Below, piece by piece: positions 8,290 through 16,463 of a stretch of DNA of 64,000 nucleotides. Made by a program: the position numbers and the translations under genes. This DNA comes from Mycobacterium angelicum (GTDB lineage Bacteria; Actinomycetota; Actinomycetes; Mycobacteriales; Mycobacteriaceae): NCBI RefSeq assembly GCF_002086155.1, contig NZ_MVHE01000028.1:1-64000 (forward strand), given 5' to 3'. Position 1 is the first letter of the stretch. Each line of letters opens with the position of its first letter. Under the pieces are notes generated by a model. It was given only the letters and a program-made list of their open reading frames with translations, ran no database searches and was not told where the DNA came from.

Positions 8290-9584
8290 CGGCGCGCCGC
8301 CAGGATATCGCGGCGCACGATGGTCTGATCCCGTCCCGGACCGACGCCAATGCACGAAACATAAGCTCCGGCAAGCTCTTCCAGCCGCAACACGTAGTCG
8401 CGCGCCTTGGCCGGCAGGTCGTCGAATTCGCGCGCGGCCGAGATGTCTTCCCACCAGCCGGGCAGCTCTTCGTAGATCGGCGTGGCGCCACAGAGGTCGC
8501 TCTGGGTCATCGGCATCTCGTGGGTGCGCTTGCCGTCGACCTCGTAGCCGACGCACACCGGAACGGTTTCCAGGCTGGAGAGCACGTCGAGCTTGGTCAG
8601 GAAGAAGTCGGTGATGCCGTTCACCCGGGTCGCATACCGCGCGATGACGGCATCGAACCAGCCGCAGCGCCGGCGCCGCCCGGTCGTCACACCGAATTCG
8701 CCGCCGGTCTTGGACAGGTACTCGCCCTTCTCGTCGAACAGCTCGGTGGGGAACGGGCCGGAGCCCACCCGGGTGGTGTAGGCCTTGAGGATCCCGAGCA
8801 CGGTGGTGATCCGGGTCGGACCGATGCCGGATCCGACGGCCGCCCCACCCGCCGTCGGATTCGACGACGTCACGTACGGGTAGGTGCCGTGGTCGACGTC
8901 GAGCAGGGTGCCCTGCGAGCCTTCCAGCAACACCGTTTCGCCCGCCTCCAGCGCGGCGTTGAGCAGCAGCCGGGTGTCGGCGATGCGATGCCGGAAACCC
9001 TCGGCCTGTTCCAGCAGCGCCTCGACGACCTGGTCTGGCTCCAGCGCCTTGCGGTTGTAGATCTTGACCAACACCTGGTTCTTGAACTCAAGTGCGGCCT
9101 CGACCTTGTGGGTGAGCTGTTCGGGGTTCAGCACATCGGCGACCCGGATCCCCATCCGGGCGATCTTGTCTTGGTAGCAGGGCCCGATGCCGCGGCCGGT
9201 GGTGCCGATCTTCTTGCTGCCCATGTAGCGCTCGGTGACCTTGTCAATGGCGACGTGGTAGGGCATCAGCAGGTGGGCGTCGGCGGAGATCAGCAGCTTG
9301 GAGGTGTCGACGCCGCGATCTTCCAGGCCTTTGAGTTCGTCGAGCAGCACGCCGGGGTCCACCACCACGCCGTTGCCGATGACATTGGTGACGCCGGGCG
9401 TCAGCACACCCGAGGGAATGAGGTGCAACGCGAAGTTCTCCCCCGTGGGCAAGACGACGGTGTGCCCGGCGTTGTTGCCGCCCTGATAGCGCACCACCCA
9501 CTGCACCCGGCCACCGAGCAGATCAGTGGCCTTACCTTTGCCCTCGTCGCCCCACTGGGCGCCGATGAGGACGACTGCCGGCAT
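8286..9584 (-). CDS. purA: Adenylosuccinate synthetase
   Basis: PurA converts IMP, aspartate and GTP to adenylosuccinate, the first committed step to AMP. The 432-residue length is standard. The GTP-binding GDEGKGK loop is at residues 12-18, QGGNNAGHTVV holds a catalytic histidine, and GTTGRGIGPCYQDK and LDVLS are the other family signatures. The product starts MPAVVLIGAQWGDEG. It heads a leftward pair with the thioesterase gene. A 147-bp gap separates it from the divergent gene at 9732. Confidence 0.97.
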   Translation of the reverse strand: MPAVVLIGAQWGDEGKGKATDLLGGRVQWVVRYQGGNNAGHTVVLPTGENFALHLIPSGVLTPGVTNVIGNGVVVDPGVLLDELKGLEDRGVDTSKLLISADAHLLMPYHVAIDKVTERYMGSKKIGTTGRGIGPCYQDKIARMGIRVADVLNPEQLTHKVEAALEFKNQVLVKIYNRKALEPDQVVEALLEQAEGFRHRIADTRLLLNAALEAGETVLLEGSQGTLLDVDHGTYPYVTSSNPTAGGAAVGSGIGPTRITTVLGILKAYTTRVGSGPFPTELFDEKGEYLSKTGGEFGVTTGRRRRCGWFDAVIARYATRVNGITDFFLTKLDVLSSLETVPVCVGYEVDGKRTHEMPMTQSDLCGATPIYEELPGWWEDISAAREFDDLPAKARDYVLRLEELAGAYVSCIGVGPGRDQTIVRRDILAARR

Positions 9585-9731
9585 GACGTGCTCCCACCTG
9601 GGTCTAATGGTGACGACCCGCTGCGCGCGGCGGGCGCCGCGCTTGCGATCGCCACCTGCTCTCGCGGGTTATCCCCGCTTATTGTGGTCCAGCCGGTGAC
9701 CTACCCTACCTAGCGGTTAACGAGGAGTGTC

Positions 9732-10370
9732 ATGAATGCGGCCGTGTTGCTGTTCGGCGATTCCGGCGTGCCGCGGTCGCTGGCCGGTTTGCCGGTGTTC
9801 GTTGGCGAGCCGGGGGACGGCTTGGATGCGATCGACGGGCCCTATCGGCGATTGATCGTGGTGGGCACCGACGCCGACCTGGCCGCCGTACTCACCCGGT
9901 TATTGCGCGCCGAGCGACTCGACGTCGAGGTCGGCTATGTGCCGCGCCGGCGCACGCCGGCGACCCGGGTCTATCGGTTGCCTGCCGGACGCCGCGCGGC
10001 CCGGCGGGCCCGGCGTGGGACCGCCGCCCGGGTCCCGCTGATCCGCGACGAGACCGGCACCGTGATCGTGGGCCGGGCCAGCTGGCGGCCGGCCGGCGAC
10101 GAGTCGGTGATCCATGGCGAGGCCGTCGTCGACGACACGGTGCTGTTCGACGGCGACGTCACCGGCGTGTCCATCGAGCCGACGGCGGCGCTACCCGGCC
10201 TGCGCGCCGCGCTGCCCGGCCGGCGGCCGTGGCGCCGCTGGGTCAGTGGGCGCGCCGTCCAGCTGGGCACGACCGGCGCCGCGGTGCTGCGCGACGGCGT
10301 TACGGCACCCCGCAAGGTGCGGCGCTCAACCTTCTACCGCAACATCGAGGGATGGTTGTTGGTTCGGTAG
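9732..10370 (+). CDS. Conserved mycobacterial protein (Rv0358-like)
   Basis: This 212-residue soluble protein has no motif I recognise. It begins MNAAVLLFGDSGVPRSL with a Rossmann-like first strand. It has an arginine-rich centre (RRAARRARR near residue 90) and ends in another basic patch (APRKVRRSTFYRNIEGWLLVR). RBS GAGGAGTG lies 5 nt before the ATG. It overlaps the next gene, an M50 protease, by 19 bp, as Rv0358 neighbours Rv0359 in H37Rv. It could be an accessory factor of that protease, but nothing in the sequence proves it. Confidence 0.85.
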   Translation: MNAAVLLFGDSGVPRSLAGLPVFVGEPGDGLDAIDGPYRRLIVVGTDADLAAVLTRLLRAERLDVEVGYVPRRRTPATRVYRLPAGRRAARRARRGTAARVPLIRDETGTVIVGRASWRPAGDESVIHGEAVVDDTVLFDGDVTGVSIEPTAALPGLRAALPGRRPWRRWVSGRAVQLGTTGAAVLRDGVTAPRKVRRSTFYRNIEGWLLVR

Positions 10371-11122
10371 TACGACCCAGCCCGATCTTCCTGGGCCTCA
10401 TCGCGGCCACCGCCGTCGGCGGCGCACTGGCCTGGGCGGCCGGGGCGAGCGTGCGTCCGCTGTCCTATGCCGGGGTGTTCATCTTCGTGATCGCCGGCTG
10501 GTTGGTGTCGCTGTGCCTGCACGAGTTCAGCCACGCGTTCACCGCCTGGCGCTTCGGCGACCAGGACGTGGCCCTGCGCGGCTACCTGAGCCTGGACCCG
10601 CGCCGCTACAGCCATCCCATGCTGTCGCTGGGTTTGCCGATGTTGTTCATCGCGCTCGGTGGCATCGGCCTGCCCGGCGGCGCGGTGTACCTACACACCT
10701 GGTTCATGAGCGCGCGGCGGCGCACCCTGGTCAGCCTGGCCGGACCCGCAGCCAACCTGCTGCTGGCTGTGTTGCTGCTGGTGACAACGCAGCTGCTGTA
10801 CAACCCGGCGCACGCGGTGTTGTGGGCGGGCGTGGCGTTTCTGGGGTTCCTGCAGATCACCGCGGTAGTGCTGAACCTGCTGCCCATCCCGGGCCTGGAC
10901 GGTTACGACGCGCTGGAGCCGCACCTGAGTCCCGAGACGCAGCGCGCGGTGGCACCGGCCAAGCAATTCGCACCCTTTTTTCTGCTGTTCTTCTTCCTGG
11001 CACCCGTGCTTAACCGGTGGCTCTTCGGGCTTGTGTACTGGTTGTTCGATCTCTCCGGTGTGCCGCATTGGCTGGCGGCCGCGGGTGGCACGCTGACCCG
11101 GTTCTGGAGCATCTGGTTCTGA
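10352..11122 (+). CDS. Site-2-protease (M50) family membrane metalloprotease
   Basis: This intramembrane zinc protease homologue has 256 residues. The zinc-binding HEFSH (HExxH) is at 57-61 in the second membrane segment, and the third ligand lies in NLLPIPGLDGY, a form of the NxxPxxxLDG motif. Six or so hydrophobic segments are visible. It has no PDZ domain, so it belongs to the short FpvI/SpoIVFB-like branch rather than the Rip1 type. Its substrate is unknown. The start ATG at 10352 lies inside the end of the upstream gene, so coupling is likely. It is the orthologue of Rv0359 by position. Confidence 0.88.
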   Translation: MVVGSVVRPSPIFLGLIAATAVGGALAWAAGASVRPLSYAGVFIFVIAGWLVSLCLHEFSHAFTAWRFGDQDVALRGYLSLDPRRYSHPMLSLGLPMLFIALGGIGLPGGAVYLHTWFMSARRRTLVSLAGPAANLLLAVLLLVTTQLLYNPAHAVLWAGVAFLGFLQITAVVLNLLPIPGLDGYDALEPHLSPETQRAVAPAKQFAPFFLLFFFLAPVLNRWLFGLVYWLFDLSGVPHWLAAAGGTLTRFWSIWF

Positions 11123-11132
11123 TAACTATTGC

Positions 11133-11158
11133 AATATATGCGTTATTACGCATATATT
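11133..11158 (+). promoter_or_regulatory. Perfect inverted repeat overlapping -10; metal-sensor-type operator
   Basis: The arms aatatatgcgt (11133-11143) and acgcatatatt (11148-11158) are exactly complementary around a 4-nt centre, in an A/T-rich island in otherwise GC-rich DNA. The right end, TATATT (11153-11158), would be a good -10 hexamer with its last base 8 nt before the A of the efflux gene's ATG. No ribosome binding site is present, so a leaderless transcript is likely. ArsR/SmtB-family metal repressors use palindromes like this; the repressor here is not identified. Confidence 0.65.
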
Positions 11159-11165
11159 ACTGCGC

Positions 11166-12071
11166 ATGGGCGCAGGCCACAGTCACAGTCATACCCCCAC
11201 CGAGGCGGACGCTTCGCGGATGATTCCGCGGATGGTGATCGCGGCGGGCATCCTCGCTGCGTTCTTCGTGGTGGAGCTGACCACCTCGCTGCTGATCAAC
11301 TCGATCGCGCTGCTGGCCGATGCCGGACACATGCTGACCGACGTGGTGGCCGTGTTCATGGGTCTGGCCGCGGTCGTGCTGGCCCGCCGCGGCAGCTCCT
11401 CCCCCAACCGCACCTTCGGCTGGCACCGCGCCGAGGTGTTCACCGCGGTGGCCAACGCCGTGCTGCTGATCGGCGTCGCGCTGTTCATCCTCTTCGAAGC
11501 GATCGAACGCCTCCGTGAGGCACCGTCGATCCCGGGCGTGCCGATGGTCGTGGTGGCGCTGGCCGGCCTGCTCGCCAACTTCGTGGTCGCGCTGTTGCTG
11601 CGCTCGCACGCCGACGGCAGTCTCGCGGTCAAAGGCGCCTACATGGAGGTGGTCGCCGACACCGTCGGCAGCCTGGGCGTGTTGATCGCCGGCATCGTCA
11701 CCATCACGACGAGCTGGCCGTATGCCGACGTGGTGGTTGCCGTCCTGGTCGCGCTGTGGGTGCTGCCGCGGGCGATCGCGCTGGCCCGGGCCGCGCTGCG
11801 GATTCTGTCCGAGTCCTCACCGGCGCACATCGACGTCGACGCCTTGCGCCACGCGCTGGGCGACGTCGACGGGGTGAGGGATGTGCACGACCTGCACGTG
11901 TGGACGCTGTCGCCCGGCAAAGACATGGTTACCGCGCACCTGACCAGCGACGGCGACTCCGCCCGGGTGCTGCACGACGCGCGCGAGGTGTTGCATGAGC
12001 ACGGGCTGGACCACGCCACCGTCCAGATCGAGTCCGCGGACGGCGACGCGCACTGCAGCGAGACCTACTAA
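11166..12071 (+). CDS. Cation diffusion facilitator (zinc/divalent metal efflux)
   Basis: The protein is a 301-residue CDF transporter that exports Zn2+, Co2+ or similar ions in exchange for protons. A histidine-rich start (HSHSH, residues 5-9) is followed by six membrane segments. The intramembrane metal site is formed by H55 and D59 in DAGHMLTD and by E162 and D166 in EVVADTVGS; the usual histidine of the second motif is replaced by glutamate. The cytoplasmic C-terminal domain has the VHDLHVW signature. It sits between the Rv0359 and Rv0360c orthologues, where I recall no gene in H37Rv, so it looks like a local insertion. It is probably controlled by the palindrome just upstream. Confidence 0.93.
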   Translation: MGAGHSHSHTPTEADASRMIPRMVIAAGILAAFFVVELTTSLLINSIALLADAGHMLTDVVAVFMGLAAVVLARRGSSSPNRTFGWHRAEVFTAVANAVLLIGVALFILFEAIERLREAPSIPGVPMVVVALAGLLANFVVALLLRSHADGSLAVKGAYMEVVADTVGSLGVLIAGIVTITTSWPYADVVVAVLVALWVLPRAIALARAALRILSESSPAHIDVDALRHALGDVDGVRDVHDLHVWTLSPGKDMVTAHLTSDGDSARVLHDAREVLHEHGLDHATVQIESADGDAHCSETY

Positions 12072-12079
12072 GGGCCCGA

Positions 12080-12493
12080 CTAAAGACCGAGGGCCTGGCG
12101 CGCGGCGGGGTCGCAGTCGTCGAGCAGATCCAGGCAGCGGTACAGCTCGTCGGTCTCGCCGATGGCGTCGGCGGCACGGGCCAGCGCGGCCACGCACCGC
12201 AAAAAGCCCTGGTTCGGTTCGTGTGCATAGGGCACCGGACCGAAGCCTTTCCAGCCGTTGCGGCGCAATTGGTCGAGGCCACGGTGATAACCGGTGCGGG
12301 CATATGCGTAGGCGGTGACGGCTTTGTCGTCGGCCAGTGCCTGCTCAGCCAACGTCGCCCAGGCCACCGAGGCCGACGGATGCGCGGCCGCGACAATGCT
12401 CGGGTTTTCGCCGGCCAGCAGCTCCTCTTCGGCTTCGCCGCCAGGGGGCAGCAGGATCGGATCAGGTCCCAGGAGATCACCCATCTGCGTCAT
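12080..12493 (-). CDS. DUF3151 family protein
   Basis: The 137-residue product is mostly helical and carries the DUF3151 pattern YAYARTGYHRGLDQLRRNGW followed by GxGPVPxxHEPNxGFLR. It is the orthologue of Rv0360c. The family is actinobacterial, cytoplasmic and of unknown function. It lies opposite the efflux gene with 8 bp between the stops and is divergent from the membrane protein at 12561. Confidence 0.87.
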   Translation of the reverse strand: MTQMGDLLGPDPILLPPGGEAEEELLAGENPSIVAAAHPSASVAWATLAEQALADDKAVTAYAYARTGYHRGLDQLRRNGWKGFGPVPYAHEPNQGFLRCVAALARAADAIGETDELYRCLDLLDDCDPAARQALGL

Positions 12494-12560
12494 GGGCTCT
12501 ATTGTGCCGTTCCAATTGTGCCGTTCCGCGTGGCGGCCGGCGGGTCGCTAAGCTCCTTTC

Positions 12561-13352
12561 ATGCCCAACGCACCCGAGCCCGACCGCGACGGCACTGAAG
12601 ACACCGGCACCGAACCCCCCCTGATTCCGAACGACTCGGAAACCGAAACCGTGGTGATCAGCAAATCCGATCCGCCGGAAGCTCCGGAGCCGCTCAACCC
12701 GGATGCGCCGCGCGAACGCCGCTTCACCGCTCCGGGCTTCGACGCCAAAGAGACCCAGGTCATCGCCACCGCCCCCGAGGCCGCCACCGAGGTCTTCCAG
12801 ACCCATCCCGGTCCGGGCGGCTCGCCGACACCGCCCGGCATGCATCCGAAAACGGCTGTGCCGCAATCCATCCCACCGCGTGACAGCGGCAAGCCGGGGT
12901 CGTCCAAGCAACACAAATGGGGCTGGGTGCTGGCGATCGTGGTGATCGTGCTCGCGTTAGCGGCAATCGCCATCCTGGGCACCGTGCTGCTGACCCGGAC
13001 CAAGCATTCGAAGGTGTCGCAGGAAGAACAAGTGCGACACACCATCCAGAGCTTTGACATCGCGATCCAGACCGGCGATCTGACGGCGCTGCGCAGCATC
13101 ACCTGCGGCACCACCCGCGATGGTTACGTCGAGTACGACGAAAAGGCTTGGGCGGAAAGCTATCGCCGGGTTTCGGCGGCCAAGCAGTATCCGGTGATCG
13201 CCAGCATCGACCAGGTCGTGGTCAACGGCCAGCACGCCGAGGCCAACATCACCACGTTCATGGCCTACGACCCGCAGCTGCGCTCGACCCGCAGCCTCGA
13301 CCTACAGTTCCGCGACGATCAGTGGAAGATCTGCCAAGCGCCCTCGAACTAG
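12561..13352 (+). CDS. Membrane-anchored protein with NTF2-like outer domain (Rv0361-like)
   Basis: The protein has 263 residues: a 115-residue acidic, proline-rich cytoplasmic N-terminus, one membrane segment (VLAIVVIVLALAAIAILGTVLL), and an external domain of about 120 residues. The external part (EEQVRHTIQSFDIAIQTGDLT...RTSRSLDLQFRDDQWKIC pattern) looks like the DUF4878/NTF2-like lipoprotein fold, with one conserved cysteine in the middle and one near the end that could pair. It is the orthologue of Rv0361. In H37Rv the next gene is mgtE; here fba follows in the opposite direction, so mgtE is missing at this locus. Confidence 0.83.
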   Translation: MPNAPEPDRDGTEDTGTEPPLIPNDSETETVVISKSDPPEAPEPLNPDAPRERRFTAPGFDAKETQVIATAPEAATEVFQTHPGPGGSPTPPGMHPKTAVPQSIPPRDSGKPGSSKQHKWGWVLAIVVIVLALAAIAILGTVLLTRTKHSKVSQEEQVRHTIQSFDIAIQTGDLTALRSITCGTTRDGYVEYDEKAWAESYRRVSAAKQYPVIASIDQVVVNGQHAEANITTFMAYDPQLRSTRSLDLQFRDDQWKICQAPSN

Positions 13353-13371
13353 CCGTCTAACGCTCGCGCCG

Positions 13372-13423
13372 AGCGTGCACTGATTGCGAGATTCGGGCCA
13401 GATTTTCGCAGTGAGTGCACGCT
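13372..13423. terminator. Inverted repeat between convergent genes
   Basis: The arms agcgtgcact (13372-13381) and agtgcacgct (13414-13423) are perfectly complementary. The match extends inward imperfectly (tgattgcgag against cgcagtga), giving a long hairpin between the stops of the Rv0361-like gene and fba. There is no T-run, which is usual for mycobacterial terminators. The same sequence style (GAGCGTGCACT...AGTGCACGCT) occurs as a dispersed intergenic palindrome in mycobacteria, so it may be a repeat as much as a terminator. Confidence 0.5.
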
Positions 13424-13436
13424 GGGCGGCAGAGGG

Positions 13437-14474
13437 TCAACTCGAGCTGAGCGCCTTGCCGGCGCAGTGCAGATCGTTGCAGGCCTCGATGACCCGCTCG
13501 GTCATCGCGGCCTCGGCCTTCTTCAGATAGCTGCGCGGGTCGTAGACCTTCTTGGCGCCCACCTCGCCGTCGACCTTGAGCACGCCGTCGTAGTTGGTGA
13601 ACATGTGGCCGGCGATCGGGCGGGTGAACGCGTACTGGGTGTCGGTGTCGACGTTCATCTTCACCACCCCGTAGCGCAACGCCTCCTCGATCTCTGACTT
13701 CTCCGAGCCCGAGCCGCCGTGGAAGACGAAGTCGAACGGCTTCGCGTCGTCCGCGAGACCGAGTTTGGCCGCCGCCACCTTCTGCCCTTGGGCCAGGATG
13801 TCGGGGCGCAGCTTGACGTTGCCGGGCTTGTAGACCCCGTGCACGTTGCCGAACGTCGCGGCCAGCAGGTACTTGCCGTGTTCGCCGTGGCCCAGAGCGT
13901 CGATGGTCTTCTCGAAGTCCTTTGGGGTGGTGTAGAGCTTGTCGTTGATCTCGTTGGCGACGCCGTCCTCTTCGCCGCCCACCACGCCGATCTCGATCTC
14001 CAGGATGATCTTGGCGGCCGCGGCCTGCTTCAGCAGCTCTCGGGCGATCTCCAGGTTCTCGTCGATCGGCACCGCGGAACCGTCCCACATGTGCGACTGG
14101 AACAGCGGGTCCCGGCCCTTGCCCACTCTTTCTGCGGAGATGGCCAGCAGTGGGCGCACGTAGGTGTCGAGCTTGTCCTTAGGGCAGTGGTCGGTGTGCA
14201 GCGCGACGTTGATCGGGTATTTGGCGGCGATGACGTGGGTGAACTCGGCCAGGGCCACGGCCCCGGTCACCATGTCCTTGACGCCCAGGCCGGAGCCGAA
14301 CTCCGCACCACCGGTGGAGAACTGGATGATGCCGTCGCTGCCGGCATCGGCGAAGCCTTTGATTGCCGCGTTGACGGTTTCCGAGGAGGTGCAGTTGATA
14401 GCCGGAAATGCGTACGAGTTCTGTTTCGCACGGCCCAGCATCTCGGCGTAGACCTCGGGCGTTGCGATGGGCAT
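13437..14474 (-). CDS. fba: Class II fructose-bisphosphate aldolase
   Basis: This zinc-dependent aldolase splits fructose-1,6-bisphosphate in glycolysis and makes it in gluconeogenesis. The 345-residue product shows the family signatures NVALHTDHCPKDK (zinc/catalytic region), LEIEIGVVGGEEDGV, and the phosphate-binding HGGSGS and NVDTDTQYAF. The start at 14474 gives the expected MPIATPEVYAEML N-terminus and follows AGGAGG; longer in-frame starts upstream are not credible. It is divergent from the DedA gene, as in H37Rv Rv0363c/Rv0364. Confidence 0.96.
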   Translation of the reverse strand: MPIATPEVYAEMLGRAKQNSYAFPAINCTSSETVNAAIKGFADAGSDGIIQFSTGGAEFGSGLGVKDMVTGAVALAEFTHVIAAKYPINVALHTDHCPKDKLDTYVRPLLAISAERVGKGRDPLFQSHMWDGSAVPIDENLEIARELLKQAAAAKIILEIEIGVVGGEEDGVANEINDKLYTTPKDFEKTIDALGHGEHGKYLLAATFGNVHGVYKPGNVKLRPDILAQGQKVAAAKLGLADDAKPFDFVFHGGSGSEKSEIEEALRYGVVKMNVDTDTQYAFTRPIAGHMFTNYDGVLKVDGEVGAKKVYDPRSYLKKAEAAMTERVIEACNDLHCAGKALSSS

Positions 14475-14535
14475 GAAACTTCCTCCTACAAGGCTGGGTC
14501 CACTCAGTATTACAACGCCGGTATGTTGAAGCGTC

Positions 14536-15216
14536 ATGAGCACCGCCGTGACGGCCCTGCCGGACATCCTCGACCCGATGTACTGGCTGGGCGCCGGCGG
14601 GGTGTTCGGCTCCGCGGTGCTGCCCGGGATCCTGATCATCGTCTTCATCGAGACCGGATTGCTGTTTCCGCTGCTGCCGGGTGAGTCGCTGCTGTTCACC
14701 GGCGGATTATTGGCCGCGCACCCTAACCCGCCGGCCAACATCTGGGTGCTGGCCCCCGCGGTCGCGGTGGTTGCGGTGGCCGGTGATCAGTGTGGCTATT
14801 TCATCGGGCGCCGTATCGGGCCGGCGTTGTTCAAGAAGGAAGATTCGCGCTTCTTCAAGAAGCACTACGTGACCGATTCGCACGCCTTCTTCGAGAAATA
14901 CGGTCCGTGGGCGATCATCCTGGCCCGGTTCGCCCCGTTCCTGCGGACGTTCACACCTGTGATCGCCGGGGTGTCCTACATGCGCTACCCGGTGTTCCTC
15001 GGTTTCGACATCGTCGGCGGTGTCGCCTGGGGCGGGGGCGTCACGCTGGCCGGCTACTTCCTGGGCAACGTGCCGTTCGTGCACCAGAACCTGGAAAAGA
15101 TCATCCTGGCCATTCTGTTCGTCTCGCTGCTGCCGGCGCTGATCGGCGGCTGGCGCGCCTACCGCTCCAGGCGCCGCGCCGCCAAGAGCGAGTCCGAGCC
15201 CGCATTACCCGACTGA
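14536..15216 (+). CDS. DedA-family membrane protein
   Basis: The 226-residue integral membrane protein belongs to the DedA/VTT superfamily, some members of which recycle undecaprenyl phosphate or flip lipids. The family's E-x-G-LLFPLLPGE element (FIETGLLFPLLPGESLLF), the FxGRxxG element (YFIGRRIGPALF), and FARFAPFLRTFTPVIAG with its essential arginines are present, followed by GGVAWGGGVTLAGYFLG. It is the orthologue of Rv0364. The last 12 bp overlap the end of the convergent GH76 gene. Confidence 0.92.
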   Translation: MSTAVTALPDILDPMYWLGAGGVFGSAVLPGILIIVFIETGLLFPLLPGESLLFTGGLLAAHPNPPANIWVLAPAVAVVAVAGDQCGYFIGRRIGPALFKKEDSRFFKKHYVTDSHAFFEKYGPWAIILARFAPFLRTFTPVIAGVSYMRYPVFLGFDIVGGVAWGGGVTLAGYFLGNVPFVHQNLEKIILAILFVSLLPALIGGWRAYRSRRRAAKSESEPALPD

Positions 15217-16317
15217 GGCCGCGTGCGCGGCCTCCATCAACATCCAGCCCGACAGCTGCACCGACAGGTCGCGCTCGGGGATTTCTGAGCTCATCACCGC
15301 GCCCTCGACGAACTCCGCCTCCTTGCCGGTCGCGGTGGGCAGCTCGGCGTCGCGGTCCCAGAACGCCCCGAATACCGGTAACCCGTCGACCGTTTGCCGG
15401 TAGTCCCACGCGGATTTGGCGCTGGACAGCACTATTGCCCGAGCGGCATCGCGGGTGGTGACGTCGGCGGCGGAATCCCCCGGCAAGGTGGTGGCCACCA
15501 GCGCGAGGTAGCGAGCGGTGATGCCCGCGAACAGGCCGCCGTCCCCGCCGCCCGCACCGCGCAGCACGCCGGAGGGCGCCATGTGCTCGCCCACGGCCGC
15601 GACCAGACGATGCACCCGCGCCTGATGCCGCTGCCTGGCTTCGGCGCCGGTGCGCGCGGCCAGCTCGGTTTCCAGTCCCAGCACCACACCCTGGCAGTAG
15701 GTGTACTGCGCGCGCACCAGTGAGCCGGCCTTGATGCCGTCGAACACCAGGTGTGTCTCCGGGTCGATCAAGGTGCGGTCGATCCAGTCACCCATCTGCT
15801 CGGCCCGTTTGAGCCAGTCGCCGTAGCGGGCCAAAAAGATTCCGGCCGGGCCGTTGGCGGGAGCGTTGAAGAACTGGTCCTGCTTGCGCCACGGGATGCC
15901 GCCGCCGTCTTCTGGCACCCACGCCTTGACGAACTGCTCGGCCAGCTTGGGCAGCGCGCGCTTGCGTTCGACACCGGCTATCCGGGCCGCACGCTCTAAG
16001 GCCAGCGCCAGCCACGCCATGTCGTCGTAGTAACTGTTGACCCAGGAGAGGTTGTTGCGCAGACGATGCGAGCGGACCTGCCGGTTGATTCGGGTGTGCC
16101 GCTGCGGCTGCGGATCGCGCAACTGCGCGTCGACCAGGCAATCCAGCAGATGCGCCTGCCACCAGTAATGCCAGGTTCCGAACAACCTGTCTTTTCGGTC
16201 CGAGGGCCAGGCCACCACTCCCAGTTGGGTTCCCGGAAGCGCCCAGAGCCGTTTCAGGTGCCGTTGGGTGACGGCCGCTTCGGAGCTGGCTGCGCGGTTT
16301 GCCCAAACCTGGTCCAT
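15205..16317 (-). CDS. GH76-family glycoside hydrolase (Rv0365c-like)
   Basis: The 370-residue protein belongs to glycoside hydrolase family 76, typified by endo-alpha-1,6-mannanases. The catalytic pair of aspartates is visible in NSYYDDMAWLALAL near residue 98. No signal peptide is seen, so it appears cytoplasmic, which is odd for an enzyme expected to act on mannan. A role in turnover of mannose-containing glycolipid or lipoarabinomannan precursors is inferred from the family. The 146-bp upstream region is shared with the divergent PE_PGRS gene. Confidence 0.86.
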   Translation of the reverse strand: MDQVWANRAASSEAAVTQRHLKRLWALPGTQLGVVAWPSDRKDRLFGTWHYWWQAHLLDCLVDAQLRDPQPQRHTRINRQVRSHRLRNNLSWVNSYYDDMAWLALALERAARIAGVERKRALPKLAEQFVKAWVPEDGGGIPWRKQDQFFNAPANGPAGIFLARYGDWLKRAEQMGDWIDRTLIDPETHLVFDGIKAGSLVRAQYTYCQGVVLGLETELAARTGAEARQRHQARVHRLVAAVGEHMAPSGVLRGAGGGDGGLFAGITARYLALVATTLPGDSAADVTTRDAARAIVLSSAKSAWDYRQTVDGLPVFGAFWDRDAELPTATGKEAEFVEGAVMSSEIPERDLSVQLSGWMLMEAAHAASVG

Positions 16318-16463
16318 ACCTGGATCCTGCCTTACCGAGCCCGGGCGGCAAGACTCGGAAGAGTCTCGGACGAGTATTGACTAAAGCGCTCCGCAGTCAG
16401 GGCCAGCAGCGATAAATTCAGCGCGTTCCCGCTTGTTGCCCTGGGCTTGCAGGAGGACAGCGC

